Shown: one piece after another, positions 52,484-62,007 of the stretch | How the letters are laid out: the number at the start of each line of letters is the position of its first letter | Position numbering within the stretch: the stretch's first letter is position 1 | DNA from: Pseudomonadota bacterium | GTDB taxonomy: Bacteria > Desulfobacterota > Desulfovibrionia > Desulfovibrionales > Desulfovibrionaceae | Length of the DNA: 64,000 bases | Reading direction: 5' to 3' | Assembly (NCBI GenBank): GCA_023460395.1 | Contig: JAEWQB010000006.1 | Span: 1-64,000, forward strand | The notes under the pieces: generated by a model | The model's input: only the letters and a program-made list of their open reading frames with translations | The model's database searches: none | Told to the model about the DNA's origin: nothing | Translations under genes and position numbers: made by a program

Positions 52484-54115
52484 ATGATATTTCGCCGCAG
52501 CGCCATGGACAACAAGAAGGGGCACGAAACACCCCGCCCGGCGATTGGCGAAAATCCCAGCGCCGCGCGAGACGTCACAAAGGACACGACGAGACGCTCC
52601 CCCACGTTCCCCGGCGAACCGGCATGCGCCCCCTTGGGGCCACACCCCACCGCAGCGGAAGGTGCGGAGACCGCGCCGCATCTTGGCGGTATATTGCTTG
52701 CCGCCGGTCGCGCTTCACGTATGGGAGAATCCAAAACCACGCTCCAGATGGCGCACGGCTCCGCTCTGGCTCACGCGGCAACGGCCTTGCGCGGCGGAGT
52801 GAACGGTCCCATCGTGGTGGTCACAGGATTTCATGAACAGGCCGTGCGGGAAGAGGCTACGCGGTTGGGACTAGAAATTATCTGCAATCCCGCGCCGGAA
52901 CGCGGCATGTTTTCTTCCATCCGGTGCGGTCTGACGGCATTGCGCGGCAGGGTGGACGCCGCCTTTGTGCTCCCGGCAGACATGCCGCTGATACGGCCCG
53001 CCACCTGCGCCCTGCTGGCGGAAGCCTTCAGGCTCCACCGGGCCGCCGTCACCTATCCCTGTTTTTACGGGGAGCGCGGGCATCCGCCGTTACTCCACGC
53101 AGTGAGTATGGACCGCGCCTTGGCCCATTCCGGCGAGGGAGGTCTGCGCGTGGTGCTTGACGCAATAGAAAGGGCCTTCCGCGCGGAGGAGGCCCCGTCC
53201 GCCACCCGCACAGCGTCCCCGGCACCGGCATGCCGAACAGCGCCGACCGCCGTGCATGAAGTGGAAACCTGTGATGCGGGTATTTTGGCAGACATGGACA
53301 CGCCAGAGGACTTTGCGCGACTGGCAACCCGGAGCAACGCGCAAACAACGCCCATTCCCACACGGCGGGAATGTGCCGCTCTTTTGGACTTGGCGGGCAC
53401 ACCACCCGCCACCCGCGCTCATTGCCGCAAAGTGGCCCTTGCCGCGCTCCTTCTGCTTCGCGTGTTACGCAAACGCCGCTCCGCATCCACAGGAAATGAC
53501 GATTCCGCCCCGGCAAAGGTCCGCAGGCTCGTCTGGGCTTCGGCACTGCTGCATGACATCTGCAAAGGCGCACGACACCACGAAACCGCAGGGGCCGTAC
53601 TGCTGACCCGGCACGGCTTCCCTGAAGTGGCGGAAATAGTGGGAGCGCACAGGGATATAGATCCCGCCACCGCCACACGTATCGGGCCACGCGAACTGGT
53701 CATGCTTGCCGATAAATTCATACAGGGCACCAACCTGATTCCGCTGGAAGAGCGATATGCCGTGCGGCTGCGACAATGGGCACACGCCCCGGAGGTCGTA
53801 GCCGACATCAGCAAACGACAAAACCGCGCCTCACGCCTGTGTGCCATGCTGGAATCTGAAATAGGCGAAGGGGCCTTCCCCTTGCTCTGCCGGTACCTCG
53901 CACCATCTCATACCCCACCCGCTCCGGGAACTGCCTCTCCCGGCGTGCCGCCCGCAACCGGACAGTGTGTTCAACCCGGCACTCGCCCTACCACGCACTC
54001 CGGCACCCGGCCCGGTGTTCAATCTGATACGCAACCCGGTATACAATCGGACACGCAACCCGCAGACGTCCGCAGTTCACGCGCGCATGCCCCCTCCGGG
54101 TGGGAAACCCCATGA
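52484..54115 (+). CDS. MobA/MocA-like NTP transferase fused to an HD domain
   Basis: The 543-residue protein has a MocA-type nucleotidyltransferase domain (about residues 68-270): GGILLAAGRASRMGESK, the FVLPADMPLIRP metal loop and DMDTPEDF at its end. Such domains make molybdopterin cytosine dinucleotide. An HD domain follows (about 345-460) with WASALLHDICKGARHH, EIVGAHRDIDP and MLADKFIQGTN. A Thr/Pro-rich tail contains two repeats of (V/I)QSDTQP. The N-terminal 60 residues are polar. The start at 52484 follows GGGGCG; an ATG at 52505 is possible. From memory it resembles the DVU1551 NTP-transferase family. The HD part may be a phosphatase or phosphodiesterase. Confidence 0.85.
   Translation: MIFRRSAMDNKKGHETPRPAIGENPSAARDVTKDTTRRSPTFPGEPACAPLGPHPTAAEGAETAPHLGGILLAAGRASRMGESKTTLQMAHGSALAHAATALRGGVNGPIVVVTGFHEQAVREEATRLGLEIICNPAPERGMFSSIRCGLTALRGRVDAAFVLPADMPLIRPATCALLAEAFRLHRAAVTYPCFYGERGHPPLLHAVSMDRALAHSGEGGLRVVLDAIERAFRAEEAPSATRTASPAPACRTAPTAVHEVETCDAGILADMDTPEDFARLATRSNAQTTPIPTRRECAALLDLAGTPPATRAHCRKVALAALLLLRVLRKRRSASTGNDDSAPAKVRRLVWASALLHDICKGARHHETAGAVLLTRHGFPEVAEIVGAHRDIDPATATRIGPRELVMLADKFIQGTNLIPLEERYAVRLRQWAHAPEVVADISKRQNRASRLCAMLESEIGEGAFPLLCRYLAPSHTPPAPGTASPGVPPATGQCVQPGTRPTTHSGTRPGVQSDTQPGIQSDTQPADVRSSRAHAPSGWETP
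54012..54059 (+). repeat. Two tandem 24-base repeats in the NTP-transferase tail
   Basis: Two imperfect copies, each starting CCGG and ending CGCAAC, encode GVQSDTQP and GIQSDTQP near the end of the MobA/HD fusion. More distant GTRP/TQP repeats surround them. Confidence 0.75.
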
Positions 54116-54900
54116 GCTGCCAACGCGGCATTCTTATCCTGATGCGTCACGGAGCCACGTCTGGTGGAACAGGCAAAGCCATTGGTCGCACCCCACTCCC
54201 CCTCTCCAGAGAAGGGTGGCGGCAGGCCCACGACTTGGCTCACTGCCTGCTGGATACGCGGGCGGAGAATTTGACGGAAAAACTTCCCACAAACCCGGAA
54301 ACCGTATTGTCCGCGTGCAGAATGCCACGTCCCCCCCGGTTCTCGTCCGCTCCCGCCTCAGGCACCACGCAGGCGGCATCTCCGGGTCGGCGTTTCCCTC
54401 TCCGGGCAATTTACTCCAGCCCCGCGCAGCGCTGCCAAGACACGCTTGCCCCACTGACCGCGCAGTTGGCCCATGACAAGACGCTCGTGCCGCGCATAGT
54501 GCCCGGTCTGGATGAAATTGATTTGGGAATATGGGAAAATTGCCGTTTTACCGACATTCTCGCGCGTTTTCCACAGGCGTATGCGGCACGGGGAAACGAT
54601 ATGGCCCATGTTGCCCCGGAAGGCGGCGAAACATTCTCGCAGGTGGCGGAGCGGGTATGGACAGCCGTCTCCCGCATTGCCGCAGGCCCCTTACCCGCGC
54701 TCGCCGTAACACACGCAGGTTGCCTGCGCACCGTGCTTTGCCGCCTGACAGACACACCTCTGGCGGAAGTGATGCGCTTTTCCCCCCCACCGGCCCACGC
54801 TGTGGCATTGCTTGTCCACCACGGGGCTATCAGTCTGCTAGACGCCAACATACCCGCATGGGAACTCGGCCCCCGTCTGTACGCTGGGGAATATAGCTAG
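54112..54900 (+). CDS. Histidine phosphatase superfamily protein (alpha-ribazole phosphatase-like)
   Basis: The 262-residue protein has the phosphohistidine loop LMRHGATSGG near residue 12, IYSSPAQRCQDTLAPL, the acidic PGLDEIDLGIWE and a second His in LAVTHAGCLRTVL. This is the phosphoglycerate-mutase/CobC branch. A 40-residue low-complexity insertion (about 65-100) interrupts the usual spacing after the first helix. The start at 54112 overlaps the previous stop as ATGA. As the last gene of the cluster it may remove a phosphate from a cofactor intermediate. Its stop overlaps the stop of the convergent acyl-CoA synthetase. Confidence 0.87.
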   Translation: MSCQRGILILMRHGATSGGTGKAIGRTPLPLSREGWRQAHDLAHCLLDTRAENLTEKLPTNPETVLSACRMPRPPRFSSAPASGTTQAASPGRRFPLRAIYSSPAQRCQDTLAPLTAQLAHDKTLVPRIVPGLDEIDLGIWENCRFTDILARFPQAYAARGNDMAHVAPEGGETFSQVAERVWTAVSRIAAGPLPALAVTHAGCLRTVLCRLTDTPLAEVMRFSPPPAHAVALLVHHGAISLLDANIPAWELGPRLYAGEYS

Positions 54901-56558
54901 CTCTTTTCGCGCATGGCTTCAGAAAACAGCTCCGCAGCCATTTCACGCAGCTTGAACTTTTGTATCTTTCCGCTGGCGGTAAGGGGATATTCTTTCACAA
55001 AGGCAATATACCGGGGCACTTTGTACCACGCAATCTGCCCCCGGCAATGGTCGCGCACGTCTTCAGGCGCAATCTCGCGGTCCGGTTTGGAAATGATGAA
55101 AGCTCCCACCTCTTCGCCGTACTTACGGCTGGGAACCCCCACAACCTGCACGTCCTGAACACTTTCCATGCCATAGAGGAATTCTTCGATCTCGCGGGGA
55201 TAAATATTTTCTCCTCCCCGGATGATCATATCCTTCATGCGTCCGGTGATAACCAGATACCCTTCCTCATCCATGATGCCTATGTCACCAGTGTGCAGCC
55301 AACCATCTGGAGTAATAGCTTTTTCCGTGGCTTCGGGCATGTTGTAATAGCCCTTCATCACGTTATAGCCACGGCACATAACCTCGCCCGGCATGCCGGG
55401 CGGGCATTCTTCATCAGTATCGGGGTCCACAATTTTAACGTCTATACCGGGCATATGGCGCCCCACGGTTTGGGTGCGACGCTCAAAGCTATCGTCTGGA
55501 GTCGTCTGGGTAATAACCGGCGAGGCTTCAGTTAAGCCGTAGCAGATGGTCACTTCGCGCATATTGAGCTTGTCCACCACCTGCCGCATCAAATGGGTGG
55601 GGCAGACAGAACCCGCCATAATACCCGTGCGCAACGAACTGAAGTCAAACTTATCAAACAGCCGGTGCTCCAGTACCGCCAAAAACATGGTGGGCACGCC
55701 GTAGAGGGCCGTGCATTTTTCCTGATCCACGGCGGACATAACGTGCACGGGGTTGAATCCCTCTAAAATAACCAGCGTGGAACCATGGTTTATAGCCGCC
55801 ATAACGCCAAGCACGCACCCGAAGCAATGAAACAGAGGCACAGGCAGGCACAGGCGGTCTTTGGAAGACAGGCTCTGGTGCTTGCCGATCCAATAGCCGT
55901 TCAACCCCACGTTGCAATGCGTCAGCATCACGCCCTTGGGGAATCCCGTGGTACCGGAAGTATACTGCATATTCACCACGTCGTGAGGCGAAAGAGATTT
56001 CTGGCGTTCCTCATACTCCTGCGCACTCACCAAGGGGGCCAGTTCCATGACTTCCGGCACAGCATACATGCCCCGGTGACGCTCTTCTCCCAAGAACAGT
56101 ACCCGCTTCAGATGGGGCAGTTCCGGGCAGTCCAACTTGCCGCGCGGTTGTGTGCGCAGTTCGGGAATAATGTCATACACGGTTTGCAAAAAATCATAAT
56201 CCCGATAGCCGTCTGAAACAAAGAGGTTCTCGCACTCCGAATGCGCGAGAAGATACCGCAGTTCGCTTTCACGATAGTTGGTGTTTACCGTTAACAACAC
56301 CGCGCCAATTTTGGCTGTGGCAAACTGCAAGGCAACCCAGTAGGGCACGTTGGTCGCCCACACGCCCACCTTCTCGCCCGACTGAATGCCCATCGCCATT
56401 AACCCGCGAGCCAGAGAATCCACCACTTCCCCAAATTGCTGGTACGTGAGGCGAAAGTCTTTATCGGGAAAAACAACAGCGTCAGTATCTGGACTAGCGG
56501 CAATGGCCTCGTCCAGAATCTGGCCGAGTGTCTTTTCGCGAAGTATAAACTCGTGCAT
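54897..56558 (-). CDS. Fatty acyl-CoA synthetase (AMP-forming)
   Basis: The 553-residue protein is a full-length ANL-family acyl-CoA ligase. The ATP loop is MQYTSGTTGFPKGVM, the A5 motif CYGLTEASPV, the A7 DGWLHTGDIGIMDEEGYLVITGRMKDMIIRGGENIYPREIE region, and the catalytic lysine in PLTASGKIQKFKLRE near the end. It resembles medium/long-chain FadD-type enzymes that activate fatty acids. GAGGAT precedes the ATG. It converges with the phosphatase gene, with CTAG shared between the two stops and no terminator between. It may not belong to the molybdenum cluster. Confidence 0.93.
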   Translation of the reverse strand: MHEFILREKTLGQILDEAIAASPDTDAVVFPDKDFRLTYQQFGEVVDSLARGLMAMGIQSGEKVGVWATNVPYWVALQFATAKIGAVLLTVNTNYRESELRYLLAHSECENLFVSDGYRDYDFLQTVYDIIPELRTQPRGKLDCPELPHLKRVLFLGEERHRGMYAVPEVMELAPLVSAQEYEERQKSLSPHDVVNMQYTSGTTGFPKGVMLTHCNVGLNGYWIGKHQSLSSKDRLCLPVPLFHCFGCVLGVMAAINHGSTLVILEGFNPVHVMSAVDQEKCTALYGVPTMFLAVLEHRLFDKFDFSSLRTGIMAGSVCPTHLMRQVVDKLNMREVTICYGLTEASPVITQTTPDDSFERRTQTVGRHMPGIDVKIVDPDTDEECPPGMPGEVMCRGYNVMKGYYNMPEATEKAITPDGWLHTGDIGIMDEEGYLVITGRMKDMIIRGGENIYPREIEEFLYGMESVQDVQVVGVPSRKYGEEVGAFIISKPDREIAPEDVRDHCRGQIAWYKVPRYIAFVKEYPLTASGKIQKFKLREMAAELFSEAMREKS

Positions 56559-57009
56559 GCGGTATCCTCAAAGTAATGGAGCCATATCAAAATGCGAACG
56601 GGAAGGCCCTTTCACGGAGAGACGGAGAAAAAAGCCGGAGGCTTTTCACCAGCAGCCATGGTACGCAAAACGTTTCATTCGTAACCAAAGAATATCCGAT
56701 TTTCAACGAAAATAGCTAGCCCACTGAAAACACAGGGAAAATGAATGATTACTCACTCTCTTCCCTATAACAATGCATGAGAAGGGAAAGAAGTAAAAAT
56801 TCATATGGTCGCCGGGCGGTAAACGCGGTAGACTAACACTCTGCCGGTCCCGACCCGCGTGGCCCGCCAAACGGCGTAACGACGGTCCGCTCCCGGCACA
56901 CCGGAGTATCTCGTAACCCAAGGTGCCATCTTGACGCCACGACCAAGCATCCTTACGAAAGCTGTCCGGCGAAATACGCCGTAACATACATTGACCGTGG
57001 AGACGACCC
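56559..57009. other. Divergent region upstream of the acyl-CoA synthetase and the SLC13 gene
   Basis: This 451-base interval should contain both promoters. A perfect seven-base-pair hairpin (AAAAGCC/GGCTTTT at 56630-56646, three-base loop) with extra T residues on the minus strand lies in the acyl-CoA synthetase leader and may attenuate it. The middle (56700-56810) is AT-rich. No coding frame with a ribosome site was seen. Confidence 0.4.
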
Positions 57010-58842
57010 GTGCCCCTTACCTATGATATGATCGCCACGCTGCTCACGCTCGCAATAGGTGTGATTTTTCTTGTCAGCAACGTAGTGCGTAACGATATCA
57101 CAGCCATTTTTATTGTCATCGCCCTGACACTCAGCGGAGTGCTGCCGATAGACGACGCGCTTTCAGGCTTTTCCAGTTCCACCGTGCTCATTATCAGTTG
57201 CATGTTCATTGTGGGAAAGGCCATCACGCACACAGGCATTGCCCAACGCGTGGGGGAAGCCATCATCCGGCACGGTGGTAAGGACGAACGAAAATTACTG
57301 CTCATGATTATGGGGGCATCCGCCTCTGTTGGCGCGTTTATGAGCTCCACGGCTACGGCAGCCATATTCATTCCCATCACGCTTTCAGTTGCGGAAAAAA
57401 CACGCATCAATCCCCGCCGGTTGCTCATGCCACTCGCGTTAGCCGCGCTCATAAGCGGTATGATGACGCTGGTGGCAACCACACCCAACATTATCGTCAA
57501 CGGCATATTACGGGAACATGGGGTAGAACCGCTAGGCTTTTTCAGCTTCACCCCTTTCGGAATTCTCATCCTGCTCCTGACCATGGGCTTCATGCTGCTT
57601 TTCGGTCAAAACATGCTGGCCCCTAAAGATGCCAAAATGGAAAGCAAAAAAAGCCTGTCCATTGACGACCTTCTGCGCCGCCACCAGATAGACAAATCCG
57701 AATATCTGCTCCGCATTCCCACGGATTCGGGTCTTGTGGACCGCAGCGTCGCCCGTATGCAACTTGGCGCACGGTACGGCATAACACTGCTGGCAGTGGA
57801 AAGCGCGGAAAACGGCAGACGCCGGGCCATAACCTCAGCCAGCCCCGAAAAAGTGTTTCAGGCGGGGGACCAACTGCTGGTTATCGGAACGGAAGCGCAC
57901 CTGCACGCCTTTAAAGAGGCTTTCGCGCTGGAGCATGTTGTCACCTCCACCGCAAAACGCAGACGTTTCTTCCAGGTGGTGGGGCTGGCGGAAGTTATGA
58001 TCAGCCCCGACTCTTCCCTCATCGGCAAATCGCTGCGGGAAACCCATTTTCAGACCATCTACCAAAGCATGGTACTAGGAATTCGCCGCAAACGGGAAAC
58101 GCTGACAGAAGACATCGCTGACCTGCCCCTGAAGTTTGGCGACGTGCTGCTGGTGTGTGGCGCGTGGAAAGACATTCTGCGCATGGACAGTAACAAAAGC
58201 CAGTACCTGCTGCTCACGCTCCCGCAAGACTACCGGGAAGTGGTACGCGCACCCCACAAGGCAAAAATAGCCCTCGCCATCATGGTAGCCATGGTGGCAC
58301 TCATGGCTTCCGGTCTGTTACTCCCTGTTAGCGCCATTTTGCTCGCCACGTTCGCCCTTGTGATCACGCGGTGCGTGCCCCTGCACTCACTGTATGAAGT
58401 GGTGGACTGGCAAACCGTGGTGATGATCGCAGGCATTCTGCCGCTGGTGCTCGCCCTGCAAAAAACCGGCGTTATCTCCCTCGTGTCCGACGCATTTATC
58501 AGCACCGTGTCCGGCGCGGGACCACTTGTTGTGCTGACAGGGCTGTTCCTCATCACCTCGCTGCTGGGCTTCTGCCTCTCCAGCACTGCCGTAGCGGTGC
58601 TTATTGCGCCCATGGCTGTGGATATCGCCCTTAAGCTGAACATCAGCCCTCAGGCCTGTGCCATGACAGTAGCCATAGCCTGTTCCGCCGTATTCCTTTC
58701 TCCGCTCGGTTCCCCGGTGCATATGCTGGTCCGCGAGCCGGGCGGGTATGCTCTGAAGGACTACGCCAAAGTAGGTGCCCCGCTTCTGGTGCTGGCCCTG
58801 CTGGCCACGCTCCTTTTTTGCTGGCTGTTTTATCTCCGCTAG
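57010..58842 (+). CDS. SLC13/DASS-type transporter with two TrkA-C domains
   Basis: The 610-residue membrane protein has two transport halves of SLC13/ArsB type, about residues 5-210 and 415-610. The first carries MSSTATAAIFIPITLSVAEK and the second SSTAVAVLIAPMAVDIA, the paired hairpin motifs of this fold. Two cytoplasmic TrkA-C/RCK-C domains lie between (about 235-325 and 325-400; GARYGITLLAVESAENGRR; ETHFQTIYQSMVLGIRRKRE). Members import sulfate, dicarboxylates or other anions with sodium or protons. The start is GTG at 57010 with GGAG upstream. The substrate is not readable. Confidence 0.9.
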   Translation: MPLTYDMIATLLTLAIGVIFLVSNVVRNDITAIFIVIALTLSGVLPIDDALSGFSSSTVLIISCMFIVGKAITHTGIAQRVGEAIIRHGGKDERKLLLMIMGASASVGAFMSSTATAAIFIPITLSVAEKTRINPRRLLMPLALAALISGMMTLVATTPNIIVNGILREHGVEPLGFFSFTPFGILILLLTMGFMLLFGQNMLAPKDAKMESKKSLSIDDLLRRHQIDKSEYLLRIPTDSGLVDRSVARMQLGARYGITLLAVESAENGRRRAITSASPEKVFQAGDQLLVIGTEAHLHAFKEAFALEHVVTSTAKRRRFFQVVGLAEVMISPDSSLIGKSLRETHFQTIYQSMVLGIRRKRETLTEDIADLPLKFGDVLLVCGAWKDILRMDSNKSQYLLLTLPQDYREVVRAPHKAKIALAIMVAMVALMASGLLLPVSAILLATFALVITRCVPLHSLYEVVDWQTVVMIAGILPLVLALQKTGVISLVSDAFISTVSGAGPLVVLTGLFLITSLLGFCLSSTAVAVLIAPMAVDIALKLNISPQACAMTVAIACSAVFLSPLGSPVHMLVREPGGYALKDYAKVGAPLLVLALLATLLFCWLFYLR

Positions 58843-58893
58843 GCAACGCGCTGGCAGCGGACTAACAGACTGACAGGCCGACAGACTGACGGG

Positions 58894-61800
58894 CTACGCT
58901 TCCGCTGGCGGATGCCGCCGTGTCCACCACGTAGTGGCGCTGTCTCTCAGCGAGCACAGCACCGGCACCAAAACCAGTGTCAGCAGCGTAGCCACCAAAA
59001 GGCCGAAAATCACAGCCACAGCCATAGACCCCCACCATTGGGCGGATTCAGATTCCGTGACGATGGAAAACTTGAAAAAGTCCACGCTTATCCCCGCCGC
59101 CATGGGGAGCAGGCCCAATATTGTCGTAATGGCGGTAAGCAGGACCGGGCGTAACCGGGTAAGGCCCGCGTTGATAAGTGCCTCGTCCGTGCTCATGCCC
59201 GTTTTCTTAAGCTGCTCGAAGTAGTCAATAAGCACAATGGCATTATTCACCACCACGCCAGCCAGCGAAATAACGCCCACCCCTGTCATGACAACGCCGA
59301 AGGGAGTTCCCGTCACCAGCAGACCAAGGAACACGCCAATGAACGAAAGGAGCACAGAACTGAGGATAATAAAGGGCGTGGCAAGCGAGTTGAACTGAGC
59401 CACGAGCACAAGGAAAATTAAAAAGATGGCTGCCACAAACGCTTCAGAAAGAAATTCCTGCGCCTTGCGCTGCTCTTCCTGTTCTCCGGAGAAACTGTAC
59501 GAATACCCGCGCGGCCACTCCATATTCCGCAGTTTACCGTCCAACTCGCGGATAATATCGTTAGCCAGCCTGCCATCCACATTGGAGGAAAGCGTAATAA
59601 CTCGCTTCTGGTCTTTATGATTGATCGCGCCAAGCCCGCTGGCAAGCCGCACGTCCGCAAGGGAAGGAAGCGGCACAGGTTCTCCGTTCGCACCGGAAAC
59701 CGTAATACGGCGTAGCGATTCCACGGAGGTGCGGTCTTTTTCAGGTAACTTGGCGACGATGTCATACTCGTCCTTACCCTCACGATACACGCCAACCTTC
59801 ACGCCGTTTATGGCGGCTTTCACCGTGTAGGCAATAGTGTAGGCGTCCAGCCCCAGCAATGCGGCCTTCTCTTTGTCCACGCGCACCTGAATTTCAGGTT
59901 TGCCGTCCACAAAGTTATCCTTCATATCCACTATGCCGGGAATATCACGCATCAGGGTGCGCACCTTTGCGACCAGACTCCCCAGCACCGTCATGTCGTC
60001 CCCGTAAATTTCCAGACTTATGGGGTCGCCGGTGGGCGGGCCATCTTCTTCCTTTTCCACGCGCACTTCGGCCCCGGTGATCATGGAGGCTAAACGCTCT
60101 CGTAGTTCCGAAATCACACTGGAAGAAGAGCGTGTCCGCTCTTCCATATTCTTGAAGTCCAGTGTCACCGCCCCCAAGTGTGTACCGGAGCCTCCCCCGC
60201 CAAAGTCACCGCCGGTTCCTTCGCCCGTGCTGCTGATAATATAGCGCACATCGCCATATTCTCCCGCCACCCGCTCCATGAGCCGTATGTGGCGGTCCGT
60301 GGCCTCCAGATTGGTACCCACAGGAAGTTTGACGTTGGCATGGGCACGTTTAGGCTCTGTATCGGGGAAAAATTCCACCCCTTTGCCAAACATACCGAAA
60401 GCCACAACGGAAACGACCAGCGCGGAGAACGAGCAGCCCACCACCAGTAAGCGGTGCCGCAAGGCCCATTCCAGCAGTCCTCGATATTTTCTCCTAAATC
60501 GCGTGTCCTTAGAACTGTCACGCGCAAACCGGGGAGGCTTTGCCGTTTGATAACGGGCCGACAACACAGGGTTGATTATCAACGCCACAAACAGTGACCC
60601 CAATAGGGCCAGAATAACTGTTTTAGGCAGGAATGACATAAAACCGCCCATGATGCCGGGCCAGAACACCATAGGAAAAAATGCCCCCACGGTGGTCAGC
60701 GTGGAGGTGATAACCGGCCACGCCACCTCGCTTGTGCCGTCCAGTGCGGCCTGCCGACGGCTCTTCCCTTCCTGCATATGCCGGTAAATATTTTCTACAA
60801 TGACAATACCATTGTCCACCAGCATACCTAACGCGAGAATGAGGGAAAAGAGCACCACCATGTTCAACGTAATGCCCAGCGCCCGCAACAGCGCGAAGGT
60901 AATGAGCATGGAAAGTGGAATGGCTGCGGAGACAAACAGGGCCGACCGACCGCCGATAAATGCCAGCACCACCACCAGCACCAGAATAAGCCCGGAAAGA
61001 ATGTTATTTTCCAGATCGGCTACCATGATGCGGATGTCCTCCGCCATGTCCGACGTCATGCTTATGGTGAGCGAGGGCGGCATGGAGGCACGCATGTCGC
61101 GTACCACCTCGTTAACCTGATCATTGATGAAAATAATATTTTCGCCGCTGCGCTTAATGATCTGCACGGTTACGGCGCTTTCCCCATTCAGACGGCTCAG
61201 GGAATCTGGATCTTTGTAATGATCGCGGATAGTTGCCACATCGCGCAAGTACACGGGCTTGCCGTCCCGCACAAAGGCCACAATACCGGTAATTTCCGAA
61301 GGCTGCTGAAAGTCTTCCGGCACGCGGACCTGATAGCGGGCGTCGCCGATATCCATATACCCGCCCGGCATGTTCACGTTGCCCCGTTCCACAGACTGCA
61401 ACATTGTAGTAAATGGCACATTATAAGCGGCTACGCGGTCCATGTCGAATTCCACATGAATTTCCCGCTCTAGACCTCCAATAATACGCGCGTCCAGCAC
61501 GCCGGGAATAGCTTCAAACCGGTCTTCAAATTCTTCGGCAAACACCTTGAGCCGCTTGAGACTGAACGGGCCGGACAGGACCACCTGAAGGATGGGCATG
61601 TCTGAAAAGTTCATCTCCGTAACCAGCGGATCGTCCTCAAGATCCGATGGCAGATCCCCCTGAGCCTGATCCACCTTATCGCGCACCTTTTGCAGGGCGT
61701 CGTCTATGTCTTCGCTGGGCAAAAACTTGATGGCAATGGTAGACGTTCCATCGTTAGACTGGGAAGTCAGCTCTTCCACCCCAGCCAAGCCCTTAAGTTT

Positions 61801-62007
61801 GCGCTCCAAGGGGATGGTAACGAGCTTTTCCATATCCTCAGGAGCCACCCCCTCATACGTGGTAGTGACGAAGATATACGGAATCTGGATATCGGGAGAA
61901 GCCTCTCGCGGCAGCTTGGCATAGCTGTAAAATCCCGCCACGATGATCAAGAGTAAAACAACCAACACCAGCGACTGGTTTTTTACAGCACCTTCGTTCA
62001 GAATCAT
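58894..62007 (-). CDS. RND-family efflux transporter, inner-membrane pump
   Basis: The 1037-residue protein has the RND layout: about 12 membrane segments with large periplasmic loops after TM1 and TM7. The TM4 core is SLILALGMLVDNGIVIVENIYRHM, with the proton-relay Asp. LNMVV and VVNNAIVLIDYFEQ are hallmark segments of TM3-TM4 and TM10-TM11. It lacks the AcrB-type long hydrophobic C-terminus and is closer to the uncharacterised RND group in delta-proteobacteria. The start at 62007 overlaps the adaptor stop as ATGA. It exports small molecules with the adaptor; no outer-membrane channel gene is adjacent. Confidence 0.94.
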   Translation of the reverse strand: MILNEGAVKNQSLVLVVLLLIIVAGFYSYAKLPREASPDIQIPYIFVTTTYEGVAPEDMEKLVTIPLERKLKGLAGVEELTSQSNDGTSTIAIKFLPSEDIDDALQKVRDKVDQAQGDLPSDLEDDPLVTEMNFSDMPILQVVLSGPFSLKRLKVFAEEFEDRFEAIPGVLDARIIGGLEREIHVEFDMDRVAAYNVPFTTMLQSVERGNVNMPGGYMDIGDARYQVRVPEDFQQPSEITGIVAFVRDGKPVYLRDVATIRDHYKDPDSLSRLNGESAVTVQIIKRSGENIIFINDQVNEVVRDMRASMPPSLTISMTSDMAEDIRIMVADLENNILSGLILVLVVVLAFIGGRSALFVSAAIPLSMLITFALLRALGITLNMVVLFSLILALGMLVDNGIVIVENIYRHMQEGKSRRQAALDGTSEVAWPVITSTLTTVGAFFPMVFWPGIMGGFMSFLPKTVILALLGSLFVALIINPVLSARYQTAKPPRFARDSSKDTRFRRKYRGLLEWALRHRLLVVGCSFSALVVSVVAFGMFGKGVEFFPDTEPKRAHANVKLPVGTNLEATDRHIRLMERVAGEYGDVRYIISSTGEGTGGDFGGGGSGTHLGAVTLDFKNMEERTRSSSSVISELRERLASMITGAEVRVEKEEDGPPTGDPISLEIYGDDMTVLGSLVAKVRTLMRDIPGIVDMKDNFVDGKPEIQVRVDKEKAALLGLDAYTIAYTVKAAINGVKVGVYREGKDEYDIVAKLPEKDRTSVESLRRITVSGANGEPVPLPSLADVRLASGLGAINHKDQKRVITLSSNVDGRLANDIIRELDGKLRNMEWPRGYSYSFSGEQEEQRKAQEFLSEAFVAAIFLIFLVLVAQFNSLATPFIILSSVLLSFIGVFLGLLVTGTPFGVVMTGVGVISLAGVVVNNAIVLIDYFEQLKKTGMSTDEALINAGLTRLRPVLLTAITTILGLLPMAAGISVDFFKFSIVTESESAQWWGSMAVAVIFGLLVATLLTLVLVPVLCSLRDSATTWWTRRHPPAEA

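Noticed and set aside
56740..56760. FadR-type operator (TGAATGATTACTCA) upstream of the acyl-CoA synthetase
   Set aside because: The symmetry is poor and no regulator gene is adjacent, so the match may be chance.
58857..58895. CRISPR-like short repeats (two CAGACTGAC copies)
   Set aside because: There are only two short copies with no spacer periodicity; this is a simple repeat between convergent genes.
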